Source: JAMQKA01 sp033722415
GTDB lineage: Bacteria; Bacteroidota; Rhodothermia; Balneolales; Balneolaceae
Length of the DNA: 8,291 nt
Direction of reading: 5' to 3'
Assembly (NCBI GenBank): GCA_033722415.1
Contig: JAWVZC010000179.1
Coordinates: forward strand, 1 to 8,291
Shown here: positions 1 to 5,145 of the stretch, one piece after another
How the letters are laid out: each line of letters opens with the position of its first letter
Numbering within the stretch: position 1 is the first letter of the stretch
Made by a program: the position numbers and the translations under genes
The notes under the pieces: generated by a model
The model's input: only the letters and a program-made list of their open reading frames with translations
What the model was told of the DNA's origin: nothing
Databases searched by the model: none

Positions 1-104
1 AGGCCCTCAAAAAGTTTGACGGCAACCGCCGGAAAGCATCCGAAGCGCTGGGCATCAGCGAGCGCACACTCTATCGTAAACTGGATCAATATGGACTTGA
101 CTGA
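1..104 (+). CDS. C-terminal end of a sigma-54-dependent, Fis-type transcriptional regulator (partial)
   Basis: Only the last 33 codons are present, read in the frame starting at base 3 and ending with TGA at 102-104. The peptide contains NRRKASEALGISERTLYRKL and ends in DQYGLD. This is the classic C-terminal Fis-family helix-turn-helix of NtrC-like bacterial enhancer-binding proteins: the N-rrkAAe-LGIs-rTLyrKL pattern with the second helix as recognition helix. The AAA+ sigma-54 interaction domain and any receiver domain lie upstream of the window. In Bacteroidota a regulator of this type commonly precedes lptE, and the next gene here is lptE, which supports the call. The start and the full domain architecture cannot be judged. 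An alternative is another Fis-HTH protein without the AAA+ domain, which is less likely given the neighbour. Confidence 0.88.
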   Translation, partial: ALKKFDGNRRKASEALGISERTLYRKLDQYGLD

Positions 105-141
105 CACCAGAAAAACCTCTGCTGAGTTGCCGCATACCCGA

Positions 142-717
142 ATGAGAGCAGGCGCCCCGCGGGTATTTGCTTCAGCTGCGGGCAGCAGTTCGCCGCCCTG
201 GCATCGCGCCTCACGTATTCTTGGTGTGCTCATACTGTCGGTTACGCTGTTCTTCGGCGGATGCTTCAGCTACAGTTTCACCGGAACCTCTATCCCGGAA
301 GGGGTGAACACCATCTATATCCCCTTCTTTGCAGATCAGTCCACCAGTGGTATCGCGGACCTGAGCGATCAGCTGAACCGCTTCCTGGTCAACCGGTTTG
401 TAAACCAAACCCGCTTGCAGCTGGCCAACAGCCGCGGTGAGGCGGACGCCATTCTGGAGGGACAGATCACCAGCTACAGCAACCGGCCCTTCAGCGTTAC
501 GAGCGACGAGGAGACCGACCAAAACCAGGTTACCATATCGGTCAGAGCCACCTACCAGTACACCAGCGAAGATCAGCCGGAGTGGAACCAGCAGTTTTCC
601 GGCAGTTCCACCTACGATCCCAATGAGAACCCGATCGAGGGAGAACAGACCGCCGCTGCCGAAGCCCTGGAACAGGTGGTGAACAACATGTTTAATGATG
701 CGGTAAGTGACTGGTAA
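142..717 (+). CDS. lptE: LptE-family LPS-assembly outer-membrane lipoprotein
   Basis: LptE sits in the outer membrane as the plug and partner of LptD and helps insert lipopolysaccharide into the outer leaflet. With the ATG at 142 the protein has 191 residues. A basic N-terminus is followed by a hydrophobic run (ILGVLILSVTLFFGGC) ending in a lipobox-like cysteine at residue 41. The mature part has typical LptE-family features: YSFTGTSIPEGVNTIYIPFF near the start, then a SDQLNRFLVNRFVNQTRLQL helix, ADAILEGQITSY, and beta-rich sequence ending in an EALEQVVNNMFNDAV helix. The frame is open upstream to a TTG at 16, but that would overlap the regulator gene. ATG 91 is an alternative that overlaps the regulator's stop. 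ATG 142 leaves 37 bases after that stop and gives the shortest plausible leader. No clear Shine-Dalgarno sequence precedes either ATG. The family call rests on motif memory and gene order. Confidence 0.85.
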   Translation: MRAGAPRVFASAAGSSSPPWHRASRILGVLILSVTLFFGGCFSYSFTGTSIPEGVNTIYIPFFADQSTSGIADLSDQLNRFLVNRFVNQTRLQLANSRGEADAILEGQITSYSNRPFSVTSDEETDQNQVTISVRATYQYTSEDQPEWNQQFSGSSTYDPNENPIEGEQTAAAEALEQVVNNMFNDAVSDW

Positions 718-758
718 ACCGTTCGTTTGCCGTGGCTCTTAAGCAAGATGAAATTTTA

Positions 759-788
759 TTGACTGCCAGCTGCCGCTGTTTGTATTAT
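759..788 (+). promoter_or_regulatory. Possible promoter for the TPR-like gene
   Basis: TTGACT at 759-764 and TATTAT at 783-788 are separated by 18 bases, a housekeeping-sigma-like pair located 73 bases before the ATG at 862. The second box does not match the Bacteroidota TAnnTTTG form well. A 7-bp hairpin or operator-like inverted repeat (ACTGTTT, 5-base gap, AAACAGT; 797-815) sits just downstream, near the expected transcription start. This is inference from sequence only. The gene could also be read through from lptE, since no terminator is visible between them. Confidence 0.3.
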
Positions 789-861
789 AAAGGGTAACTG
801 TTTCGGTAAAACAGTACAGCGACGATTTTTTATGCCTAACCACGCTTAATGTTACACAATT

Positions 862-1491
862 ATGGCGGATCTCCCATTTGACATACCAAAATCCCTGTCC
901 ACCTATACCGAGCAGTTTGAACAGGATCCGCTTACCATCACGACCAAACTCAAACATCATCTGGAAAAACGGGGGCCCGACGCGGTCGGGTACTTTTTGC
1001 TGGCCTGGTTCTACCATCTCAAGGGCATGAGGGAACAGGCTATTGAACATGCGCTCAAGGCAAAATCATATGCCCCGGGCAGCCCGCTGATGGAGAAACT
1101 TCATTACTACCTGTGTCATCCCGATGCGTTCGAGGCATGGACTCCGGAACTGGTATCTGTCAGCTCGGCACAGAAATACCGAACTGCAAAGGGCCCCGAA
1201 CCGGTCCTGGACCTTGATGAACTGATCGCACGCCTCTCAAGGGTCGATTCCACACCGATTGCCATTCGGGAACATGAGCCGGAAAAAAGCAGTTCGAACA
1301 GGAATGCGGATCACGAGGTTGATGATATCGCTTCGGAAACGTTGGCAAATATCCATGAGAAACAGGGCAAGATTTCCGAAGCAATCAATGTATATAATCG
1401 CCTGAAGTCTATTAAAAAGGACAAAAGCGAGTACTACGACGAGCAGATAAAAAGACTCCGGGAAAAGGCGGGTAACCGGGATAACGAATGA
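862..1491 (+). CDS. TPR-like protein of unknown function
   Basis: The 209-residue protein has no signal peptide or membrane segment, so it is probably cytoplasmic. Two helix-pair stretches resemble tetratricopeptide repeats. Residues about 41-72 (AVGYFLLAWFYHLKGMREQA, followed by IEHALKAKSYAP) carry the small-residue and G/A spacing of a TPR. Residues about 157-190 (ASETLANIHEKQGKISEAIN, then VYNRLKSI) form a second. They are joined by a charged, probably flexible linker (about 105-155). The C-terminus is highly charged (EQIKRLREKAGNRDNE). TPRs usually mediate protein-protein contacts; the partner here is unknown. In Bacteroidota a similar TPR-ending protein is often found between lptE and secG, so conserved linkage to envelope genes is plausible. 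The ATG at 862 lies in an A/T-rich context without a Shine-Dalgarno sequence, as usual in this group. Confidence 0.75.
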   Translation: MADLPFDIPKSLSTYTEQFEQDPLTITTKLKHHLEKRGPDAVGYFLLAWFYHLKGMREQAIEHALKAKSYAPGSPLMEKLHYYLCHPDAFEAWTPELVSVSSAQKYRTAKGPEPVLDLDELIARLSRVDSTPIAIREHEPEKSSSNRNADHEVDDIASETLANIHEKQGKISEAINVYNRLKSIKKDKSEYYDEQIKRLREKAGNRDNE

Positions 1492-1727
1492 TCAGAGCAT
1501 CCTCTCACCCATATAACTTCATTGGCTGCCAACGAATTAGAGGTTTTATTAGATAACTAAATGCAACGTGTTTGCTAATGTGGCCAAAATCCGGGCATTT
1601 CTGAGGTTCCTTTAAGCCAAGGCAGGATCTTGGTTGTACAAAATATGGTGCTCATGTCCATTAGGTATCTAGAAAAATAACTGAATTACAGCCGGTGACT
1701 TTTGGGGAAGCCTTAATCATCCCCCCC
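1492..1727. other. Gap between convergent genes; weak hairpin only
   Basis: These 236 bases separate the stop codons of the TPR-like gene (+) and the hydrolase gene (-). No start-to-stop frame of useful length is seen on either strand. The only structure is a 7-bp hairpin at 1615-1635 (plus-strand RNA AGCCAAG, 7-base loop, CUUGGUU with one G-U pair). It is not followed by a T-tract, so it is a poor intrinsic terminator. A run of eight C (1721-1728) abuts the hydrolase stop codon. Confidence 0.5.
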
Positions 1728-2363
1728 CTACGATTTGATAAACGGGTTGTTCGATTTTTCATACCCCACGCTTGTCTTCGGGCCGTGACCGGGATAGATC
1801 ACCGTCTCTTCCGGAAGGGTATACAGCTTTTCACGGATCGATCGCTCCAGTGTGGCAAAATCGCCCTTGTAGAGGTCGGTCCGACCGATACCGTCGCGGA
1901 ACAGGGTATCTCCTGCAATCACCAAATTATCTGGAGCGGAATAGAGTACCACATGGTCGGGGGCATGGCCCGGGGTGTACCGCACATCAAAGGTGAACGG
2001 TCCCAATTGCCATTGATCTTTCACCGGCAGTGGATCCGGTTCTATGCCGATCGTTTCCACATCAAACCCGAACATGCGGGCCTGTGACGGGTAGTTGTTC
2101 CAGAGGTAGCGATCTTTGTCACTGAGATATACGGGCCGGGTATACTGTTCAAGCACCCGTTTCAGGCCAAGGATGTGATCTACATGTGCATGGGTCAACA
2201 CCACGGCCGTTAACTGCAGGTCGCTGCTGTCCAGTTTTTTCTGTACCGCTGCAAATTCTTCACGCTCGTAAAACCCGGGATCAACCAGGATCGCGTGGTT
2301 TCCCTCCGCCAAAAGGTAGGTGTTTTCAGCAAATGGTCCGACGGTATATCCTGTAATATCCAT
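1728..2363 (-). CDS. Metallo-beta-lactamase-fold hydrolase, glyoxalase II-like (YcbL/GloB family)
   Basis: This is a 211-residue protein of the metallo-beta-lactamase superfamily, similar to short hydroxyacylglutathione-hydrolase-like enzymes that hydrolyse thioesters with a metal pair. Visible motifs in order: GYTVGPFAENTYLL at the N-terminus; the metal signature LTHAHVDH with His58, His60, Asp62 and His63; TPGHAPDH with ligand His133; AGDTLFRDGIGRTDL with bridging Asp152; and PGHGPKTSVG with His193, followed by the family-typical YEKSNNPF. All expected metal ligands are present, so the enzyme should be active. It is far shorter than classic glyoxalase II (about 250 residues) and lacks that enzyme's C-terminal glutathione-binding extension, so the true thiol cofactor and substrate are unknown. 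The ATG at 2363 fits the expected N-terminus; no strong ribosome-binding site is present. It is the last minus-strand gene and lies downstream of a terminator-containing leader. Confidence 0.9.
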   Translation of the reverse strand: MDITGYTVGPFAENTYLLAEGNHAILVDPGFYEREEFAAVQKKLDSSDLQLTAVVLTHAHVDHILGLKRVLEQYTRPVYLSDKDRYLWNNYPSQARMFGFDVETIGIEPDPLPVKDQWQLGPFTFDVRYTPGHAPDHVVLYSAPDNLVIAGDTLFRDGIGRTDLYKGDFATLERSIREKLYTLPEETVIYPGHGPKTSVGYEKSNNPFIKS

Positions 2364-2421
2364 AGGTGATCACTGGGTTCAACAATTCCGTATTGCCGCA
2401 GAGAAAGTGGTCTGAACAGCA

Positions 2422-2461
2422 GATAAAATAAAAAAGAATGCAGTAGTAATCCTGCATCCTT
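2422..2461 (-). terminator. Intrinsic terminator upstream of the hydrolase gene
   Basis: On the minus strand AAGGATGCAG (2461-2452) pairs with CTGCATTCTT (2443-2434): 10 pairs with one G-U, around an 8-base loop. It is followed immediately by a T-rich run (CTTTTTTATTTTAT, 2436-2423). This is a good rho-independent terminator. It lies about 60 bases before the hydrolase start and could end the L31 transcript or a small RNA, or act as a conditional attenuator. Confidence 0.65.
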
Positions 2462-2483
2462 CAGGGCCATTCTTCGGGCCGGT

Positions 2484-2587
2484 ATTAGCCTGCATTTCTC
2501 TTCAAAAAAAATTTTTCTTCAGCAAGGCGTCCCGGCAGTAGTGCCGAATATTCTCCCGAAAAATTACCGGGAAATTGGCAGGCTAAT
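2484..2587 (-). ncRNA. Candidate structured RNA (leader/attenuator or small RNA)
   Basis: Read on the minus strand, the element opens with ATTAGCCTGC (2587-2578) and closes with its exact complement GCAGGCTAAT (2493-2484), a 10-bp stem enclosing 84 bases. Inside are two local hairpins: TCCCG/CGGGA with a 9-base loop (2572-2554, extendable by a G-U and an A-U pair) and CGGCA/TGCCG with a CTAC tetraloop (2546-2533). An A5T8 tract (2516-2504) follows. The element is followed after 22 bases by an intrinsic terminator. I could not match it to SRP RNA, 6S RNA, tmRNA or a riboswitch class that I know. It may be a cis-acting leader of the hydrolase gene, a processed 3'-end RNA of the L31 transcript, or a chance fold. 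Orientation is chosen because the terminator and both flanking genes are on the minus strand. Confidence 0.35.
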
Positions 2588-2717
2588 GTCGAGACAACCC
2601 ACCGATCAATTCAATTTTGCAGCCCGGCAACACCCAGTCAGACCATATAAATAAATGGTTCTCACGGGGTAGCAAAACATGGCAAGATAGTTCAAATAAA
2701 ATCGTAAGAAGTGCAGG

Positions 2718-2933
2718 TTACTCCTTGTTGCCGTACCGCTTGTGGAAACGATCGATACGGTCGGCCTTCTTCTGAACTTTCAGGTTGTCCGTATAAAACG
2801 GGTGATTTTTCGAATCAACCTCGCTGCGGTATACGCCGTCCTTGGTATCGAGCGTACTGCGGGTTTTGAATTCGGTGCCATCACTCAATACAACCGTTAT
2901 TTCGTGATAGTCGGGATGAATTCCTTTTTTCAT
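2718..2933 (-). CDS. rpmE: 50S ribosomal protein bL31, cysteine-free (zinc-independent) form
   Basis: This is a 71-residue small-bodied bL31, a large-subunit protein that helps bridge the 50S and 30S subunits. The hallmarks are clear: N-terminal MKKGIHPDYHEITV, the FKTRST motif at residues 22-27, HPFYT at 44-48, and a basic tail (ADRIDRFHKRYGNKE). The zinc-binding forms have Cys at positions equivalent to 16, 18, 40 and 43; here these are Leu16, Asp18, Asp40 and Asn43, so this is a C-minus form that should not need zinc. Its layout follows the short rpmE type rather than the longer type B (rpmE2, usually 80 residues or more). The ATG at 2933 gives the conserved N-terminus. A strong Bacteroidota-type promoter lies just upstream, so the gene is probably transcribed on its own. 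Confidence 0.95.
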   Translation of the reverse strand: MKKGIHPDYHEITVVLSDGTEFKTRSTLDTKDGVYRSEVDSKNHPFYTDNLKVQKKADRIDRFHKRYGNKE

Positions 2934-2974
2934 AATGGTGAAAAACTCTTAATTCTCATTGAATTTCAGACGGA

Positions 2975-3005
2975 CAAATATACGGTGTTAATAAGCGTAT
3001 TGCAA
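2975..3005 (-). promoter_or_regulatory. Bacteroidota-type promoter of the L31 gene
   Basis: On the minus strand the -33 element TTG (3005-3003) is followed after exactly 20 bases by TATATTTG (2982-2975). This is a full match to the Bacteroidota -7 consensus TAnnTTTG at the expected spacing. Transcription would begin near 2968-2970, giving a 5' leader of about 35 bases before the ATG at 2933, which is reasonable for a ribosomal-protein gene. Confidence 0.7.
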
Positions 3006-3019
3006 CGCTGAGCCAGGAT

Positions 3020-3038
3020 AAAAACCCGGTATCCCGGA
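3020..3038 (-). terminator. Possible weak terminator after the AAA+ ATPase gene
   Basis: On the minus strand a short GC-rich hairpin (CCGG, 4-base loop GATA, CCGG, extendable by one U-G pair) is followed by GTTTTTA. It lies 64 bases past the ATPase stop codon and upstream of the L31 promoter, where a terminator is expected. The stem is short, so the call is weak. Confidence 0.35.
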
Positions 3039-3101
3039 GCCGGACCCCGTGGTAAGTGCCGTAATGCCGCCGGGATCTGTGGTAGCCTCAGCGGCATGGC
3101 C

Positions 3102-4610
3102 CTAGTTTTCAAAATCGTCGAACTCGTCGAAATCCCCCATCGAACCAAGCATGCTTCCAAGCATATCGGTATAGGAACGCACGTCATCCAGATCCTGCTT
3201 TCCGAGCATCGAATTCTGGTGAAGCGCCTCGATTGTCAGGTCCATCAATACAAGTTTGTCTTCATCAGGCAGGTCGTTGGCGTGTTTCTGCACAAAAGCC
3301 GCGAGACCGCTTACGCTGTTGAGCGACTTTTTATACTCACCGGCACTCAAATCGTCGGGCAGTTCCAGTTCATTTCCGCTGGCAAACCAGTCGAGAATCT
3401 CCTGGTATGCGTTTTTCTCATCCTCCTCCTTTTTCTTTTGATTCTGGGGATCGGGAAAATGTTTCACAAATATCTTCTTTACCGCCTTGCCGATGATATG
3501 TTTGGCCACATTGATAGCTCCCTCCTGCTCGCCCTCATACACCAGTTCCATTTTACCCGTCAATGCGGGTACCACGTGGTAGAGGTCGGTGATACGGGCC
3601 TTCGTCTCCGATTCCCCGTTAAGCAGTGCACGCCGTTCGGCGGAGGAAACCAGCTGCTCCATGGCGGTAATCGTCATTCGTGTGGAGACCCCGCTTTTCT
3701 GGTCGATATACTCCGACTGGCGCGCTTCGAAGGCGATCTGCTCCAGTATTTCCCGGATGATTCGGGGGATGTGAACGGTGACTTTCCCGTCGCGATTATT
3801 CCACGCTTCCTGCTCGGTAATTTTCATCCCAATTTCGAGCTCCCGCGGGTAGTGTGTCAATATTTGGGAGTCGATACGATCTTTCAGCGGGGTAATGATA
3901 TTTCCGCGACTGGTATAGTCTTCGGGGTTGGCCGAGAATACCATGCCCACATCCAGCGGTATGCGCACGTTAAAACCGCGGATCTGGATATCGCGCTCCT
4001 GCATGATGTTGAGCAGGGCCACCTGGATGCGCGGCTGCAGGTCGGGCAGCTCATTGATCGCAAAGATACCCCGATTGGTCCGCGGGATCAGCCCGAAGTT
4101 GATGACGTTTTCATCCGCAAGTGTCAGCTTTTTGGTGGCGGCCTTTATCGGATCAATATCCCCGATCAGGTCGGCAACCGTGGTGTCGGGAGTGGCCAGT
4201 TTCTCGCCATAGCGGTTGCTGCGGTGGATCCAGGCAATCGGTGTGTCATCTCCCTCCTCCTCGATGCGTTCACGCGCGTACTTGGAGACCGGGTGAAACG
4301 GATCATCATTGATTTCTGACCCCTTTACGACAGGCATATACTCATCCAGGAAGTTAACCAGCATCCGTAATATTTTGGTTTTGGCCTGCCCCCGAAGTCC
4401 CAGTAAAATCATATCGTGTTTGGCCATGAGGGCGTGCTGTATCTGGGGAATAACCGACTTTTCATACCCGATGATACCCGGGAAGAGTGGATCACCCTGC
4501 TGCACCTTTCGGATCAGGTTGTTCCTGATCTCCTCTTTCACGGAAACCGATTTCCAGTCACTCGCTTTCAGACCTCCGAGTGTAGAGACGTCTTCTTTCA
4601 GTCTGTTCAT
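3102..4610 (-). CDS. AAA+ ATPase, MoxR / magnesium-chelatase subunit I-like
   Basis: This 502-residue AAA+ protein belongs to the large family often named 'magnesium chelatase' or 'sigma-54-interacting regulator'. These act as chaperone-like remodellers and usually work with a von Willebrand factor A partner. With the ATG at 4610, Walker A (GLRGQAKT) is at residues about 71-78. The Walker B region (GIFAINELPDL) is at 181-191, with Asn186-Glu187 in place of the usual Asp-Glu, as I recall being common in this subfamily. Sensor 1 (FSANPEDYT) is at 225-233, the arginine-finger segment (TPLKDRIDSQI) near 240-250, and a sensor-2-like STRMTITAMEQL at 309-320. A lid-like helical region and a long charged extension follow. 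The tail is acidic (DFDEFDDFEN). An upstream TTG at 4619 would add three residues; the ATG is preferred. Despite the common name there is no sign of chlorophyll or cobalamin genes here. No VWA partner gene is adjacent within the window. Confidence 0.88.
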   Translation of the reverse strand: MNRLKEDVSTLGGLKASDWKSVSVKEEIRNNLIRKVQQGDPLFPGIIGYEKSVIPQIQHALMAKHDMILLGLRGQAKTKILRMLVNFLDEYMPVVKGSEINDDPFHPVSKYARERIEEEGDDTPIAWIHRSNRYGEKLATPDTTVADLIGDIDPIKAATKKLTLADENVINFGLIPRTNRGIFAINELPDLQPRIQVALLNIMQERDIQIRGFNVRIPLDVGMVFSANPEDYTSRGNIITPLKDRIDSQILTHYPRELEIGMKITEQEAWNNRDGKVTVHIPRIIREILEQIAFEARQSEYIDQKSGVSTRMTITAMEQLVSSAERRALLNGESETKARITDLYHVVPALTGKMELVYEGEQEGAINVAKHIIGKAVKKIFVKHFPDPQNQKKKEEDEKNAYQEILDWFASGNELELPDDLSAGEYKKSLNSVSGLAAFVQKHANDLPDEDKLVLMDLTIEALHQNSMLGKQDLDDVRSYTDMLGSMLGSMGDFDEFDDFEN

Positions 4611-4656
4611 AAATTGCAATCAATGAGGTTTTATCTTACCGTTTTAACCTGTAAAC

Positions 4657-4675
4657 TGATTACTGCCGGTAATCA
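4657..4675. repeat. 7-bp inverted repeat upstream of the AAA+ ATPase gene
   Basis: TGATTAC (4657-4663) and its exact complement GTAATCA (4669-4675) flank a 5-base gap. The element lies 46 bases before the ATPase ATG, so it could be an operator for a dimeric regulator or a hairpin in the 5' leader. There is no T-tract, so it is not a terminator. No known regulator is assigned. Confidence 0.4.
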
Positions 4676-4841
4676 TTTCACAATCTTCCTGAAAACTGAC
4701 GAAGAGTTCCGTTGCATCTCCCCGTGCCTGTCATCCCGAAGGTACAGTAAATTCTGTGCAATGCAAGATCGAATAATAGTGCCAGACTGAGAGGAAAAAG
4801 TCGCACACGGACGAAAATTTTGGGAATATGTTTCAAACCCC

Positions 4842-4872
4842 TTGAATATTACCGTAGAAATAATTAAGTATA
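4842..4872 (+). promoter_or_regulatory. Possible susC promoter overlapping the first operator
   Basis: TTG (4842-4844) is followed after 20 bases by TAAGTATA (4865-4872). The spacing is the same as in the L31 promoter, but the -7 box is only a partial match to TAnnTTTG. A start near 4879 would put the first palindrome right at the transcription start, a classic site for repression. The leader would be about 265 bases. A second weak candidate, TAAGTTTA at 4982-4989, has no TTG at the right distance. Confidence 0.3.
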
Positions 4873-4880
4873 GACAGCGA

Positions 4881-4894
4881 TGTAAGCGCTTACA
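4881..4894. promoter_or_regulatory. LacI-family operator, copy 1
   Basis: The sequence is TGTAAGCGCTTACA, a perfect 14-bp palindrome with a central CG. It matches the general LacI/GalR operator pattern and fits the CcpA cre-type consensus (TGWAANCGNTNNCA). It is upstream of a SusC/SusD pair, where LacI-family repressors of sugar uptake commonly bind. The regulator gene is not in the window. Confidence 0.72.
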
Positions 4895-4911
4895 AAAAAA
4901 GGGCTTTTTTT
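4895..4911. repeat. A-tract/T-tract inverted element between the two operators
   Basis: A run of seven A (4894-4900, sharing its first base with operator 1) is followed by GGGC and seven T (4905-4911). AAAAAAAG and CTTTTTTT are exact complements. It may be intrinsically bent or stiff DNA that sets the geometry between the two operators. It also resembles a minimal terminator-like hairpin, but an A/T-only stem would be weak. Confidence 0.5.
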
Positions 4912-4920
4912 ACAACAAAA

Positions 4921-4934
4921 TGTAAGCGCTTACA
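4921..4934. promoter_or_regulatory. LacI-family operator, copy 2
   Basis: This is an identical second copy of TGTAAGCGCTTACA. Its centre is exactly 40 bp from that of copy 1, a little under four helical turns. Two perfect copies in one intergenic region make a chance match very unlikely and suggest cooperative binding or a short DNA loop by one regulator. Confidence 0.72.
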
Positions 4935-5145
4935 ACCTAATGCAAAGTCTGCTCGCGGGGTCTCTTTTTTTAGCAAAAGACTAAGTTTACCTAAATAAAA
5001 TAATCCAGGGCTTAAAGAACCGGAATCTCCAATTCAGTGAAACAGATCTCTTATTCCACTACCGACAGGAACAACATATAATCAGCTAACAAAAAAATAC
5101 GATACGATCACCACTTCAATCCTTAATTTTAAATCCCAACATGTG

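Larger units (their letters stand above)
2364..2717 (-). other. 354-base intergenic region upstream of the hydrolase gene
   Basis: No credible protein-coding frame is seen here on either strand. On the minus strand, starting from the L31 stop, it contains in order: a small hairpin (ACCAT/ATGGT around an A/T loop, about 2644-2661), a long-range 10-bp stem enclosing two hairpins (2484-2587), and an intrinsic terminator (2422-2461). About 58 bases of leader then precede the hydrolase ATG. No convincing TTG-N20-TAnnTTTG promoter was found inside it, so transcription may come from the L31 promoter. Confidence 0.6.
4611..5145. other. Divergent regulatory region between the ATPase and susC genes
   Basis: These 535 bases hold no credible gene. 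From left to right: a 7-bp inverted repeat near the ATPase start (4657-4675), unremarkable sequence to about 4840, a possible promoter (4842-4872), two identical LacI-type palindromes with an A/T tract between them (4881-4934), and then an A/T-rich leader of about 210 bases up to the susC ATG. No riboswitch that I recognise is present in the leader. Confidence 0.6.

Noticed and set aside
16..141. Extension of LptE upstream to a TTG at 16
   Set aside because: It would overlap the regulator's helix-turn-helix coding region and put about 66 polar residues before the lipoprotein signal. The ATG at 142 (or at 91) is more sensible.
1492..1727. Expected secG gene after the TPR-like gene
   Set aside because: No SecG-like hydrophobic small protein can be read on either strand in this gap.
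1721..1728. Run of eight C beside the hydrolase stop codon, a possible phase-variation tract
   Set aside because: The run lies after the stop codon on the coding strand (one base shared), so slippage would hardly alter the protein and no promoter is nearby.
2445..2494. Small minus-strand frame starting at ATG 2495 (MQANTGPKNGPEG...)
   Set aside because: It runs through the terminator hairpin and ends within a few dozen codons with no family resemblance; its start codon lies in the antiterminator sequence.
2500..2574. Minus-strand frame without a start codon (…RHYCRDALLKKNFF)
   Set aside because: There is no start codon after the upstream in-frame stop, so it is not a gene. The sequence is better explained by RNA hairpins.
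2620..2632. S-box (SAM riboswitch)-like string AGCCCGGCAAC on the plus strand
   Set aside because: Only this short segment matches; the rest of the S-box core and the paired helices are absent, and the downstream plus-strand gene is not related to methionine.
3096..4319. A 407-codon open frame on the plus strand, antisense to the AAA+ ATPase gene
   Set aside because: The opposite strand encodes a clear AAA+ protein with all motifs intact. The antisense product looks like no family and has odd composition; it is a by-product of codon bias.
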